Assembly (NCBI RefSeq): GCF_020804225.1 | Contig: NZ_WJBI01000001.1 | Span: 542,681-606,680 of the forward strand | From: Methanosarcina sp. DH2 | Lineage (GTDB): Archaea; Halobacteriota; Methanosarcinia; Methanosarcinales; Methanosarcinaceae | Direction of reading: 5' to 3' | DNA length: 64,000 nt | Position numbers and translations under genes: made by a program | Notes under the pieces: generated by a model | The model's input: only the letters and a program-made list of their open reading frames with translations | Databases searched by the model: none | Told to the model about the DNA's origin: nothing | In this document: positions 49,008 to 58,288 of the stretch, piece after piece | Numbering within the stretch: the stretch's first letter is position 1 | How the letters are laid out: each line of letters begins with the position of its first letter

Positions 49008-49586
49008 TTAATCTGGTTTTTCAAAAAGGGCAGGATACTTCTCTTTTAATGGCATGAGGAGTCTTTCGTCTAATTTTGCATCATAGAGTGTTTTCACTTT
49101 AGAAAGCTGGTCAAATGATAAACCGTAAGCATCTCCAAGGAAAGCCGCCTCAAGGTTTGCCCCTTCAAGGTTAGCTCCTTCAAGATTCACTCCTTTAAGG
49201 CTTGCTCCTTCGAGATTCGCTCCTTTAAGATTAGCCTTTATAAGGTTAGCCCCCTCAAGGTTTGCCTCTTTAAGATTAGCCTTTTCAAAATTCGCCCCTT
49301 CAAGTTTAGTCCCTTCAAGATGAGTCTTTTCAAGGTAAGCTGTTTTAAAGTTAGTCCATCTGAGGTCAGCCCATATAAGGTGAGCCTCTTCAAGGTGAGC
49401 TTCTTCAAGGTTGGCTTCAAAAAGGTCAGCCCCTTTAAGGTTAGCGCCCTTAAAGTTAGCTTCGCTGAGGTTAGCTTCTATAAGGTTAGCCTTTTCAAGA
49501 TTAGCTCCTTGAAAGTCAATTCCTCGAAGGTCAGCACCTTTAAGATCAGCTTCTCGTAAGTCTCTTCTACCCGCGATATCTGCCAT
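49008..49586 (-). CDS. Pentapeptide-repeat protein
   Basis: 192 residues with about 28 tandem A(D/N)LxX repeats (about 10-150; for example GANLEKANLIEANLSEANFK), which fold into a right-handed square beta helix. A 35-residue C-terminal tail (SFDQLSKVKTLYDAKL) caps it. Function unknown; DNA mimicry is known for some relatives, but nothing here shows that. DNA of the gene is itself repetitive. Confidence 0.88.
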   Translation of the reverse strand: MADIAGRRDLREADLKGADLRGIDFQGANLEKANLIEANLSEANFKGANLKGADLFEANLEEAHLEEAHLIWADLRWTNFKTAYLEKTHLEGTKLEGANFEKANLKEANLEGANLIKANLKGANLEGASLKGVNLEGANLEGANLEAAFLGDAYGLSFDQLSKVKTLYDAKLDERLLMPLKEKYPALFEKPD

Positions 49587-49920
49587 ATACGATTAATCGT
49601 CTTTAAATTACAATAAACATTACTATGCGAGGGAGATACTTTCTGTTTCTCCTTGATTTGGTTTTAAATTTGTATCGATTTACAGTTTGAGTCTGTCAGG
49701 TTCTAAGCAACTACAATGTATGTCAGTCGTCTAAAACTGTCTTCGAGGAGAAAAGTTTCAATAACTTATATTCCGGGATTCCGGAGAAAGATATATGGTC
49801 GGAAAAAGAGCGATCAAGATTTAAGCTGGAAATTGATGGAGATTAGACATGAAAGATCAACCCATTTCTATCCTATCTAATCTCCATTAAACACCTTCTA
49901 ATTTAATTTTCTCTGTTTGT
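49587..49920. other. Intergenic region
   Basis: Between a pentapeptide gene and a DUF1699 gene on the same strand. GATGGAGATTAGA (49834-49846) and TCTAATCTCCAT (49877-49888) are an inverted pair downstream of the DUF1699 stop and may form a transcript-end hairpin. No gene. Confidence 0.45.
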
Positions 49921-50328
49921 TCAGACAGGAGTTTCTTTTGTCAGGATATAAGCGACCATTCCAGGGTTCAGTTTGCTTTCCCTTGAAACCTTTTTCTCAA
50001 TCTCCTCAGTGGCTTTACCTTCGATTTTCATATCCTTTATTTTTTCAATCACTGAATATGGAATTGCGTAATATTCGTTAATGTCCTTTCTGTGTCCCCA
50101 GACATCCCCTTCAAGAAGCTGGACTCTCTGCATCTGGAGGAATATCTCTATGGACTTTGAGACCGTGCGCATGTAAGATTTAGGTAACTGGATTACCTCA
50201 ATCTTGGGGCATGTTTCAACCAGTCCAAAGATGTCCTTGTTCGAAGGCCTGAAAGCCAGGTGAACAAGACGCTCATTCGGATTAAGTGTAAAGATTTCTT
50301 CTCTGGAACTAACTACTCTTATTTTCAT
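49921..50328 (-). CDS. DUF1699 family protein, copy 3
   Basis: 135 residues starting MKIRVVSSREEIFTLNPNER; GTGGGG lies before the ATG at 50328. It differs from copy 2 at about 23 of 135 positions, mostly mild changes (I/L, E/D, S/A), and ends TKETPV. The C-terminal helices (SVIEKIKDMKIEGKATEEIE) look like a helix-turn-helix. Function unknown. Copies 2 and 3 probably arose by a recent duplication with 11 kb between them. Confidence 0.78.
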   Translation of the reverse strand: MKIRVVSSREEIFTLNPNERLVHLAFRPSNKDIFGLVETCPKIEVIQLPKSYMRTVSKSIEIFLQMQRVQLLEGDVWGHRKDINEYYAIPYSVIEKIKDMKIEGKATEEIEKKVSRESKLNPGMVAYILTKETPV

Positions 50329-50757
50329 GTTTTTTCCCCACTGTTGTGTTCTTTTTTGATTGTGCCTTAATATAAGGTACATATACTTGTTATAAATAGT
50401 TATCTCATTAGACTAATATTATTTAGATAGTATTCCGGAGATACTAGTTATATCACATTTACTAAATTGATCTCAAAAAGCCAAAAATAAGAAACAAAAA
50501 CGATTTTTTCAAATTATACGTCCTATTTTTTGCTCCAATTTTCTATTTTTGCTTCAAATTCCACTTTCTTTCATAATACAGTTTTTTTCAAAATATGGTT
50601 AAATTATTTTAATCCTTAATCTCTTTCAGCTTTTAACTCTAATGAGACTTTCCCGTTCATCGGGTAGAGGAAAATTGGTCGTAGAGCCAGCCACTGAAAC
50701 TAAAAATGATAAAGGTTTTTAAATCAGATATAACGAGTTTATTTCTCGTTTTTAGAT
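50329..50757. other. AT-rich intergenic region
   Basis: No gene. ATAAGGTACATATACTTG (50372-50389 region) may hold the TATA box of the DUF1699 gene on the minus strand. Confidence 0.4.
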
Positions 50758-51651
50758 CTAACAAAAAAGCAAACGTGGAAAATCCATATTCTTTTTCTGG
50801 AATCCAGCAGCATTCTTGTGCCCTCCACCGCCGTATTGCTGAGCAATTTCGGCACAATCAGGTGAGTCGGGATTCCCTGAATCAGACCTCAGGCTGAATA
50901 CTACCATATCCTCTACAGCCTGCCACATAATAGCAATATCATATTCGGGCTTCTTGTAAATGAATTCTCCAAGCTCGGAGATGTTCCCGGTAGTGTTCAC
51001 AAGCCTGGCTTTCCAGTTATGAAAAGTGCAATCTACCCCACGTTCGAAGGCTTTCTGAAGCTTGTAATTTTGAGCTTCTAGGAGTAATTCACCGATAGAT
51101 ACCATTCTATTTACAATATCTTCGTATTCGGAACTGGAACCAAGAAGCGCGTCCCATGCGCTATCATCAGGGTTTTTCACCATCAGACTGAAACCTGCAC
51201 TGAAAGCCCTGGTCTCAATGTATTCAAACTTCCATATATCTTTATCACCAATATAAGCAACAGCTGCAGGAGGCGGAACATATTCAGGATGCGTAAACTC
51301 CCATGTAAGTACACAGGCTGCTTTTTCAATGGATCTGATTCCCGGAATATTACTTGAATTCCACAGGTCCGGAAATTTCTCCATAGCGGTCTTATGATGG
51401 TCTATCCATATCAGTTTAGACCCGCAGGCTTTTACGAATTCATCCATTCTGTCACTTGCAAAATCAACAAGCCATACTTTTTCGGCTGCCCTTATTTCTT
51501 CCTCATTCCACGACTCTTTGCCGTAATTTATTGGAACAAACTTTATGGCAAATTCATCCCGGTCATAGTAATTCGCAGCGACAGCGGCTGAGCAGAGTCC
51601 GTCATTATCATCATGATAATAAATTAAAATCGTGTGTTTATCATCCGTCAT
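50758..51651 (-). CDS. DHH family phosphoesterase
   Basis: 297 residues with the DHH motif order: YYHDDNDGLCSAA (about 11-23), VDFASD (about 62), IDHHKTAME (about 83-91), AYIGDKD (about 131), and the C-terminal DHHA1 glycine motif QYGGGGHKNAAGF (about 273-285). Members are Mn-dependent nucleases or nanoRNA/cyclic dinucleotide phosphodiesterases; the substrate is unknown. It is monocistronic and lies just outside the putative integrated element. Confidence 0.88.
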   Translation of the reverse strand: MTDDKHTILIYYHDDNDGLCSAAVAANYYDRDEFAIKFVPINYGKESWNEEEIRAAEKVWLVDFASDRMDEFVKACGSKLIWIDHHKTAMEKFPDLWNSSNIPGIRSIEKAACVLTWEFTHPEYVPPPAAVAYIGDKDIWKFEYIETRAFSAGFSLMVKNPDDSAWDALLGSSSEYEDIVNRMVSIGELLLEAQNYKLQKAFERGVDCTFHNWKARLVNTTGNISELGEFIYKKPEYDIAIMWQAVEDMVVFSLRSDSGNPDSPDCAEIAQQYGGGGHKNAAGFQKKNMDFPRLLFC

Positions 51652-51778
51652 TTTTTATTCTCCTTTACTCCAAGGATCTCCTATGAATTCTATCATGTTT
51701 TCTACTGCACATTTCATAGATTCCAAACGTGCAGAAATATTTAATTTATGTGCCCATTCTGAAACTGAGAGTGAAAAG

Positions 51779-51850
51779 AGCCTCGGGCAGGATTTGAACC
51801 TAAGACCTCGTCCTTATCAGGGGCGCACTATACCTCTAAGCTACCAGGAA
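51779..51850 (-). pseudogene. Degenerate tRNA-Thr copy
   Basis: Runs parallel to the intact tRNA-Thr at 57110-57181 in the same orientation with about 14 mismatches in 72. The 3' part (T-arm GGTTCAAATCC, acceptor CCCGAGGC) is best kept. The anticodon stem has a C-A mismatch, the loop reads CTGATAA, and the 5' acceptor strand no longer pairs. It fits the far attachment site of an element integrated at tRNA-Thr. Confidence 0.75.
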
Positions 51851-52192
51851 GTAGTTTTCCAGTAAAACTACAGAAACTTAGTGTTTAATGTCTTCTTTTA
51901 TTTATTGTAATTTCTAGTAAATTTAATGTATTAGGGACCTTCAATATTCAAAACTCTCCTCATAAAGTTCCTTATATAATTCTCTGCAGGGCGAAAGGAA
52001 ATCTCTGGTGTGAGAATACTAAATCAAGTGACAACACGTTAAAATAACAATATTTTTAAATATCTAGCCCGATATAAATTATATAAGGGCCGAAAAGGGG
52101 AATAAAACTAAGTGAAAAACGGGAATAATAAAACCTCTTGCAGGCTTGGTACTGGATTTGTGAGAAATACTCTGAAGAATAGAGGCGACATA
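51851..52192. other. Intergenic region
   Basis: 342 bases, no gene. An alternative upstream extension of the zinc-ribbon gene from a GTG at 52112 has no ribosome site. Confidence 0.4.
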
Positions 52193-52558
52193 ATGAAGGG
52201 AAGCGACAAAATGAAGGAATTTTGCAATATCTGTGGTCGGGAACTGCTGGAAGATGTGCTGGTCGTCGATACCAGCCAGGATATGAAACCAATAAAATTC
52301 AAGGATGTTCACGGGGATAAGTCCGATCTGATATGCGTTGAGTGTGCAGCTGATTCGGTTGAGAATCCACCCTTCTTATGTTCGAGATGTGGGCAGCCCG
52401 TCGAATTCGGTGAGCATTTCTATATCTTAAAGGTAGGAACCACAAAACCTGGCGGTCCCAGGTTGGACTCTAAAGAAACATGCCCCGAAGATAAATATAT
52501 CTGTATCACATGTTATGATGAGTTTATGAACCTTGAAGAGGAGAAAGAAAGAGACTAA
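52193..52558 (+). CDS. Zinc-ribbon protein with three CxxC pairs
   Basis: 121 residues from MKGSDKMKEFCNICGRELLE; AGAGGCGAC precedes the ATG. Cys pairs CNIC (about 11), CVEC (about 55), CSRC (about 69) and CITC (about 105) would bind two zinc ions. The segment between them (DVLVVDTSQDMKPIKFKDVH) is beta-rich. No known family comes to mind. It is the first gene inside the tRNA-Thr-bounded region and reads toward its centre. Confidence 0.65.
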   Translation: MKGSDKMKEFCNICGRELLEDVLVVDTSQDMKPIKFKDVHGDKSDLICVECAADSVENPPFLCSRCGQPVEFGEHFYILKVGTTKPGGPRLDSKETCPEDKYICITCYDEFMNLEEEKERD

Positions 52559-53196
52559 ACGGAAATCCCTGTCTCTAAACTTTGTTCCTTATTTTGCCCT
52601 TAATTTTTTTTAATTCCTGGGCAAAAATCAGGGTCAAGTGCCTGAGACAATACTATATACATGGAAAAAACAGAACTGATTTTTCAAATCTGTTCATATT
52701 CTTCTCTTTTTTCTAGCTCTTTTCGTTATTTTTCTCAACAGATGGAACGCTTTTAATTAGGAGAGTCTATATAATTCAGAGGGAGGGGAGGAAGAAATAA
52801 TTTATTTCTTATTTTCTCTTTCTCTGTATTTACCCCCTCCCATTACAAGTGTTCTAAGTGTTCTTGATGAAAGAAAGTGTAAAAAGCAAAATATAGTTCA
52901 GTAAATGCCTTTAAGATCTTTTTATCATGCCTTAACTTTCACACATTCTAGTCCTTATACAGGTGGTGTTTCCCTTGGCAGTGATATAATGTGTTCATAA
53001 AGACCTATTCGCATGAGTTGTCTTGAGAATTACACTTGAAACACAGAACCTTTTATAAGACAATCCTAAAGGAGATGCCAAACCAGACTATACAGGCGAA
53101 TCATTGTTAAAAAATAATTTTCAAATCTGGCAAGCGGGCATATTTATCTTGGTTAGCTAGATTTGATCAGCGACTCCCAATTACGATTAGCCTGCT
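52559..53196. other. Intergenic region
   Basis: No gene. AAGAAATAATTTATTTCTT at 52793-52811 is a perfect dyad between convergent genes and may act as a transcript end. A GGGAGGGGAGG purine run precedes it. Confidence 0.45.
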
Positions 53197-55182
53197 TTAT
53201 CTTCTTCTATACAGGAATGATCCAAGCAGCCCTAATATCCCATAAACAATTTCAAAGCTAGGCATTCTTGTACTCTGTTCCTTTTCTGGTTCCTGCTCAA
53301 CGTTTATCGTTGAACTTCCATTGTTCTCAATATCTTTAGTATCAAATTCAGGCGGTATTTCAGTGTCAGCTTTTTCTACTATTGTCTTACCTGTTATTGC
53401 AAAAGGAGATAATCCAGGGGTTTGTGCTGTGAAATACAGATACTGGTTATCCTCATCTGAAAGACTGGTTGGTAGCTCATTCCACTTGTTATCGTTAAAC
53501 CTGTTCAGAGCGATAGAAGACTGGTCAATGTGTTTATCCTGTACCCAGGATTTCTCAACCTTGAAACAAACAACTGTGTTTTCTATATTCTTTTCAGTTG
53601 CATATCCGCTGTTGCCAACCCAGATATTGAGATAATTGTATACTCCACCTTCGGGGGAGTTCGGGGTAAGCGTGGATTTGTTTTTCAGCATCTCAACAAT
53701 GGTTGTTGTCCTGCCAACCGTCTTCTTTGAGTCAAAGCTCACATATATGACAGAGGTTGCGTTCCTTGTGAAATCAAACTTTATGGGCTTGTCATTTGTA
53801 ATGAAGACCTGGGAAAGTTCCTTTACTTCAACGTTCTTTTGAGGCTCAGGTGAACCACCAGCACCTCCACTGCTGCCGCTGCTGCTCTTTCTCAGTGCAC
53901 TTATTGTTATTACTTCAGAGGAACTGCCGCTTTCAGTGGTTACGGTGAGCCTCACTGGATAAGTTCCTTTGGAACTAAACTCATAAACAAAGCTCGCATC
54001 AGTGGATTCAATAGTTCCGTCGTTGCCAACATCCCAGATCCTTGAGATTATGTTCTGGGAAAGGTCAGTGAACTGGACGCAAAGAGGGATATAGCCGCTG
54101 GTAACATTCGAGTTAGGCACAGCTGCAGGGAGTATTTCTGTTACTGGGACATAGCTTATAAACTGCCCAAAAGAAATAGGCCTGCCTTCTACAGGTACTG
54201 TGGCGGTAACAGTGTTTGTAGCTGTGTCAATTACAGAAATAGTGTTGCTATCGGAATTCGCCACATATACTTTTTTTCCATCAGGAGTGACTGAAACACC
54301 TATAGGTCTGATACCTACATTTACAGTGGTTGTGACGTTGTTTGCAGCTGTGTCAAGCACAGAAATATTGTTGCTACCGAGATTAGTTACATATACTTTT
54401 TTTCCATCTGGGCTGACTGCAACTCCCAAGGGAATGATTCCTACGTCCACTGTAGCTGTAATCTTGTTTGTTGCTATGTCAATTACAGAGACAGTGTTGC
54501 TACTACCTTTAGTTACATATACCCTTGTTCCTTCTGGATTTACTGTAATTCCTGTAGGATAGGATCCTACATTCACTGTAGATATAACAGTGTTTGTAGC
54601 AGTATCAATCACAGAGACAGAATTGTTGAGAACTTCAGGGCTACTCGAATTCGTTACATATACCTTTGTTCCATCAGGGCTGACTGCAACTCCACAAGGC
54701 CAGTTTCCTACATTTATCGTAGCTGTAACAGTATTGTTTGCTGTGTCAATTACAGAAACGGTCTTGCCAGGAAATTTAAGGTTGCCATTGTTCGTCACGT
54801 ATACCTTTGTTCCATCCGGGCTGACTGCAATTCCGTAAGGACTGGACCCAACTTCCACTGTGGCTGTAACATTATTTGTAACTGTGTCTATTACAGAAAC
54901 ATTCCCATCAGCTTTTGCCACATATACCTTCGTCCCTTCTGGGTTTATTGCAACCCCCCAAGGATAGGCTCCTACATTCACTACAGTCGTAATAGTATTT
55001 GTTACAGTGTCAATCACAGAGACAGCATTGCTATCGTAGTTTGTAACGTATGCATGTTGAGCCATAGGGGAGGAATTTTGAGAACTAGTCGCCGATGCAA
55101 TAGGTAACAAAGAAATTAAGAAAATAAAAAAGAAGGCTATTGCAGTTAAAGCTATTGAATATGATTCTTCTTTATCTTTCAT
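53197..55182 (-). CDS. Surface protein: YVTN propeller, PKD, PGF-pre-PGF, C-terminal anchor
   Basis: 661 residues. Signal peptide at 1-31 (ALTAIAFFFIFLISLLPIAS). Seven to eight YVTN propeller repeats (about 40-335), each with VSVIDT-NTV-ATV and PDGTKVYVTN. One PKD domain (about 355-432; WDVGNDGTIESTDASFVYEF). A Ser/Gly linker, then a PGF-pre-PGF domain (about 452-605; IWVGNSGYATEKNIENTVVC). The end (RMPSFEIVYGILGLLGSFLY then RRR) is an archaeosortase-type sorting tail. It is exported and lipid-anchored by inference; the role may be adhesion or envelope structure. It lies inside the decayed tRNA-Thr element. Confidence 0.9.
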   Translation of the reverse strand: MKDKEESYSIALTAIAFFFIFLISLLPIASATSSQNSSPMAQHAYVTNYDSNAVSVIDTVTNTITTVVNVGAYPWGVAINPEGTKVYVAKADGNVSVIDTVTNNVTATVEVGSSPYGIAVSPDGTKVYVTNNGNLKFPGKTVSVIDTANNTVTATINVGNWPCGVAVSPDGTKVYVTNSSSPEVLNNSVSVIDTATNTVISTVNVGSYPTGITVNPEGTRVYVTKGSSNTVSVIDIATNKITATVDVGIIPLGVAVSPDGKKVYVTNLGSNNISVLDTAANNVTTTVNVGIRPIGVSVTPDGKKVYVANSDSNTISVIDTATNTVTATVPVEGRPISFGQFISYVPVTEILPAAVPNSNVTSGYIPLCVQFTDLSQNIISRIWDVGNDGTIESTDASFVYEFSSKGTYPVRLTVTTESGSSSEVITISALRKSSSGSSGGAGGSPEPQKNVEVKELSQVFITNDKPIKFDFTRNATSVIYVSFDSKKTVGRTTTIVEMLKNKSTLTPNSPEGGVYNYLNIWVGNSGYATEKNIENTVVCFKVEKSWVQDKHIDQSSIALNRFNDNKWNELPTSLSDEDNQYLYFTAQTPGLSPFAITGKTIVEKADTEIPPEFDTKDIENNGSSTINVEQEPEKEQSTRMPSFEIVYGILGLLGSFLYRRR

Positions 55183-56029
55183 TTATTTCCCCTTAATAAT
55201 CTTTCACTCTCTCTAAAAGTCATAAAAATATCAACAAAGATTATTCATTGATGGCCTTTAAATCTTTTCTTTAAAGCTTGGCTTTTATAGTCCTTTAATT
55301 TTAGAGTATTTGCCTAAAGAAATGGATAGGGTTGAAAGGAATATAAGTACAAACAAAAACGTGAGAATTTCAAATGATACTAACATAAGTGAGGGAATCA
55401 GATACAAAGAAACCATCATTGAAAATACGACTCAAAGTCAATATCTTCAATTAAAGTGATTTCACCAATTTCTTCCATTTAAATTCATCCTTTTTTCAGA
55501 AATTACACCTTATCCACACCTAAAACTTCAAAGTGTAAACTAAAGGGCAATTTCTACTCCTTATTTATATACAACTAGAACAACAATACCTTATTTATAT
55601 ATAATTAGATAAACAATGATAGTCTGAACTAAATATACAAGATTACATCTCCAGAACAGATATTTAACGCGAGTTAACCGGAGCCAAGAAGTAATCACTA
55701 CGCTTAACAAAGGCTGATTAACAGCTACAATATAATCTTTTATAAATCTAAATATAGATTTGCTATATCAAAAGCTACTTATTCAAAACATACGACAAAT
55801 TTACCAAACCCATGGGTATGCCCCGTAGCCTTCGAAATAATAAATGTACTGTCCCAATACAGAGATTAGAGTATTGCAAATCTGAAAATCAGAAAAGAGA
55901 ATAGATCACTTTAAATCGTTGATTTTGAAAAATAGAAGCTATATGTCCCTGAGATCAGAAATAGACCAAAAGTCTTTTGCGTATCATGACCAGAAAGAAT
56001 TCAATAAGTTTAAACCAGGAACACTATTT
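55183..56029. other. Intergenic AT-rich region
   Basis: No gene. Repeated CTTATTTATATA-AACTAGA motifs (55558-55615) are direct repeats. The 55930-56029 stretch may be the degraded 3' end of the integrase gene. Confidence 0.4.
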
Positions 56030-57027
56030 TCAATTATAGTGTGCCCAAAGATGCAATCGTTTAACTTTCTCTTTAGTTCGTCCCTTTTGCACGGAGTTTA
56101 TGGTTAATGTATCTTTTTCGCTGACTTCATTAGCTTTTAAAACGTCATCTACATCCCTGCCTGACAAATGAACGTATACTCCTAGCATATCTGAGCCCTG
56201 AGTCCAGCCAAAATATATGTTCATCTGAGCTTCTGTCAAGTAATTGTCCATGTAGGTGCAGCGAAAGTGTCGGAACAAGTAAGGATGGATCTTTTTGTTA
56301 ATCCCTGCTTTCTTGGCTATTCGTTGTAGCTTCATTTTATTGCCCCATATTGCATTGGTTTCAACGAATTTTCTTTACTTTTCAGTGTAACCCATAGAGG
56401 AGCATCTGGATAGTATCCTTCTGGATGTACTTCAATCCAGGCTTTCAAGTATCCTACACTCCAACTGCTCTGACTCGCTTATATCCCGTCTTTCCCTTGA
56501 CGCTTCTAATTGCTCCGTGTTTATCGAAAGAAACATGTTTGATATGTAGAGTGCCAATTTCTCCAATTTCTCCAATTCTTGCTCCGATGTCCCCTTACAA
56601 AGCAATTATTGCCCGATCTCTTTCATGCTCAGCACTTCTATCAACTTCAAAACATCTAATTCAGTCAACATCTTCTATGGAAGCTTCTAATCTTTCTTCT
56701 TTAGGTGGTCTTAATCCATCGTGTAAGCTCAGGATTTTCTTACTTGCGGTATCTTTTATAGAATTTTTTTAAAGCTACCTTATAGTCATGTTTTAGCCAT
56801 TGACTTTTATCTGACCTTTCCAATTCAGAGATATATATAAAAAGATCTCTTTTTTCAACTTTGTCAAGGTCAAGCTGAAGTTTCAAAGCAATGATTTTCA
56901 GGACTGAAATATATTTCAAAATACGATGTTGATCTAATCGCTCGGTAAAACAGTTATCAGCAAAATCTAAGATCAATTTCTTGTTCTTGTCAGAAATCGG
57001 TGCCTTACTTAGCGATTCTAGCCTCTT
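56030..57027 (-). pseudogene. Broken tyrosine recombinase (integrase)
   Basis: Minus-strand pieces in different frames make one integrase. 56740-56976 gives the N-terminal SAM-like core-binding domain (ELERSDKSQWLKHDYKVALK). The middle, with frameshifts and stops, gives DIGARIGEIG and IGTLHIKHVSFDKHGAI with GKTGYKRVRAVG. 56030-56335 gives the C-terminal catalytic part (HPYLFRHFRCT, GWTQGSDMLGVYVHLSGRD with the nucleophile Tyr). The His expected in HxxR reads Tyr. No intact start remains. It begins about 85 bases from the tRNA-Thr 3' end, on the same strand. Confidence 0.85.
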
Positions 57028-57109
57028 CTAAAAACTGTAATTATAAATATCCACATTTACTGTACCACTTCTTCCAGTGAATAAGTGGGCTTTAAACAAA
57101 AAAGAAAAA

Positions 57110-57181
57110 AGCCTCGGGCGGGATTTGAACCCGCGACCTCGTCCTTACCAAGGACGCGCTATACCCCTAAGCCACCAAGGC
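57110..57181 (-). tRNA. tRNA-Thr (GGT)
   Basis: Seventy-two bases: acceptor GCCTTGG/CCGAGGC (one T-G pair), anticodon stem CGTCC/GGACG with loop TTGGTAA (anticodon GGT), T-arm GCGGGTTCAAATCCCGC, discriminator T. Intact, and next to the integrase remnant. Confidence 0.95.
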
Positions 57182-57393
57182 ACTGTTGCTGTAAGAGCAT
57201 CTCCAAAATATCACACCAGAGATATAAAGGTTTCGACTGATCTGGCTGCATTCCGGGAAAAATCCGGTTACAGGCTAAAAATATGGGGTTTTATCCTAAA
57301 AAATTCGGAGAAATGGCAGAGAAAATTGCCGGTTTCTTGACATTTATTTTTTAGGACTTCATGTTTGGACTTCAGGTCAGGAACTCAGGTCTA

Positions 57394-57804
57394 TTAGAGC
57401 TTCCAGCGCTCATCGATGGGAAAGCGTTCATTGATCCACATCAGGACCTGGTTGTCATGCACAATTTTATAGGAGCGGGAAAGGACCGGGATTCCGTCAA
57501 AGGTGTTTTCTCCTTTAAGGACTTTGAGTTCTCCCATGTCGCGCCTTGTCTCGAGGTTGTGGCTGCGCAGGATCCTGCCTATGGGGATGTCTGCACGCAT
57601 TAGCTGTTCTTTCATGGTTGCAGGCATGCGTTCGAGGGGGGAGAGCGACCTTGCCTGGACAAATACTGTATTTCCTGCAGAGAGCCGGACTGTCCTGTTG
57701 TTTACGTCGCTGCCCTCTTCCACTCCGAGAAGGTCAGCCATTTCTTTATCGGCTTTGACTATGTATTGAGACTCGGTTTTTACGTTTACAGTTTTTCGGG
57801 TCAT
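57394..57804 (-). CDS. Chorismate lyase-like (DUF98) family protein
   Basis: 136 residues from the first ATG, but the family homology clearly begins upstream: frame-continuous codons from 57942 give PGGIVLEADFLEKLKSLEIP and CGTDGSVTFLLEI before that ATG, and no ATG, GTG or TTG is found until a TAA at 57943-57945. So the conserved N-terminal part lacks an ordinary start: an unusual start (CTG or ATC), a start-codon loss, or a short frameshift. Archaeal DUF98 proteins are chorismate pyruvate-lyase-like, making 4-hydroxybenzoate; this assignment is by family. It follows the DUF5611 gene by about 30 bases. Confidence 0.7.
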   Translation of the reverse strand: MTRKTVNVKTESQYIVKADKEMADLLGVEEGSDVNNRTVRLSAGNTVFVQARSLSPLERMPATMKEQLMRADIPIGRILRSHNLETRRDMGELKVLKGENTFDGIPVLSRSYKIVHDNQVLMWINERFPIDERWKL

Positions 57805-57973
57805 GATCTCAAGGAGAAAGGTTACAGAACCGTCGGTCCCACAGCAGACCCGGAGGCATGTGGGAATTTCAAGGCTTTTCAGTTTTTCAAGGAAATCTGC
57901 TTCCAGAACGATACCTCCAGGTAAGGGCTGCAGGATGTTGTTTTATGTAAAATAAGAATGAGCAGTCAGGAGA

Positions 57974-58288
57974 TTATTCCTCTCCGACTTCTTTTTTAGC
58001 CTGCTTCAACCGCTCTTTTGCCGTGTAGCCGGTGGCATTGAGGAGAAAATCCCGGTAAGCCTTATTGGTCTGCAGGATTATTGCGTCGTCCTTTACAGTT
58101 ACATCGGAAACCGTGTCCACATAGAGCATTTTGTTTTCTATCCAGACTGTTATCCTGGACATTGCCCCATATGATGTCTCAAAACGTCCTCCGTTCTGGG
58201 TGATTTCGCCAGGGAAGCTATCCTGCATTACCTGGAAGATTCTGTCAGGCTCGGGTTTAAAGCCGCGTTTTAACTTATATTTCTGCAT
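57974..58288 (-). CDS. DUF5611 family protein
   Basis: 104 residues from MQKYKLKRGFKPEPDRIFQV; AAGAGGAT lies before the ATG at 58288. A later segment reads FETSYGAMSRITVWIENKML and the end is Lys/Glu-rich. It resembles a small archaeal family of unknown function. Probably cotranscribed with the DUF98 gene downstream. Confidence 0.65.
   Translation of the reverse strand: MQKYKLKRGFKPEPDRIFQVMQDSFPGEITQNGGRFETSYGAMSRITVWIENKMLYVDTVSDVTVKDDAIILQTNKAYRDFLLNATGYTAKERLKQAKKEVGEE

Noticed and set aside
51779-51850. Functional tRNA-Ile (GAT)
   Set aside because: Although the loop reads GAT, the acceptor stem and anticodon stem are broken and the rest matches tRNA-Thr, so it is a degenerate copy.
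55919-56107. 62-codon plus-strand frame
   Set aside because: Overlaps the 3' remains of the integrase on the other strand and has no ribosome site.
56425-56772. 115-codon plus-strand frame
   Set aside because: It is the antisense reading of the broken integrase on the minus strand.
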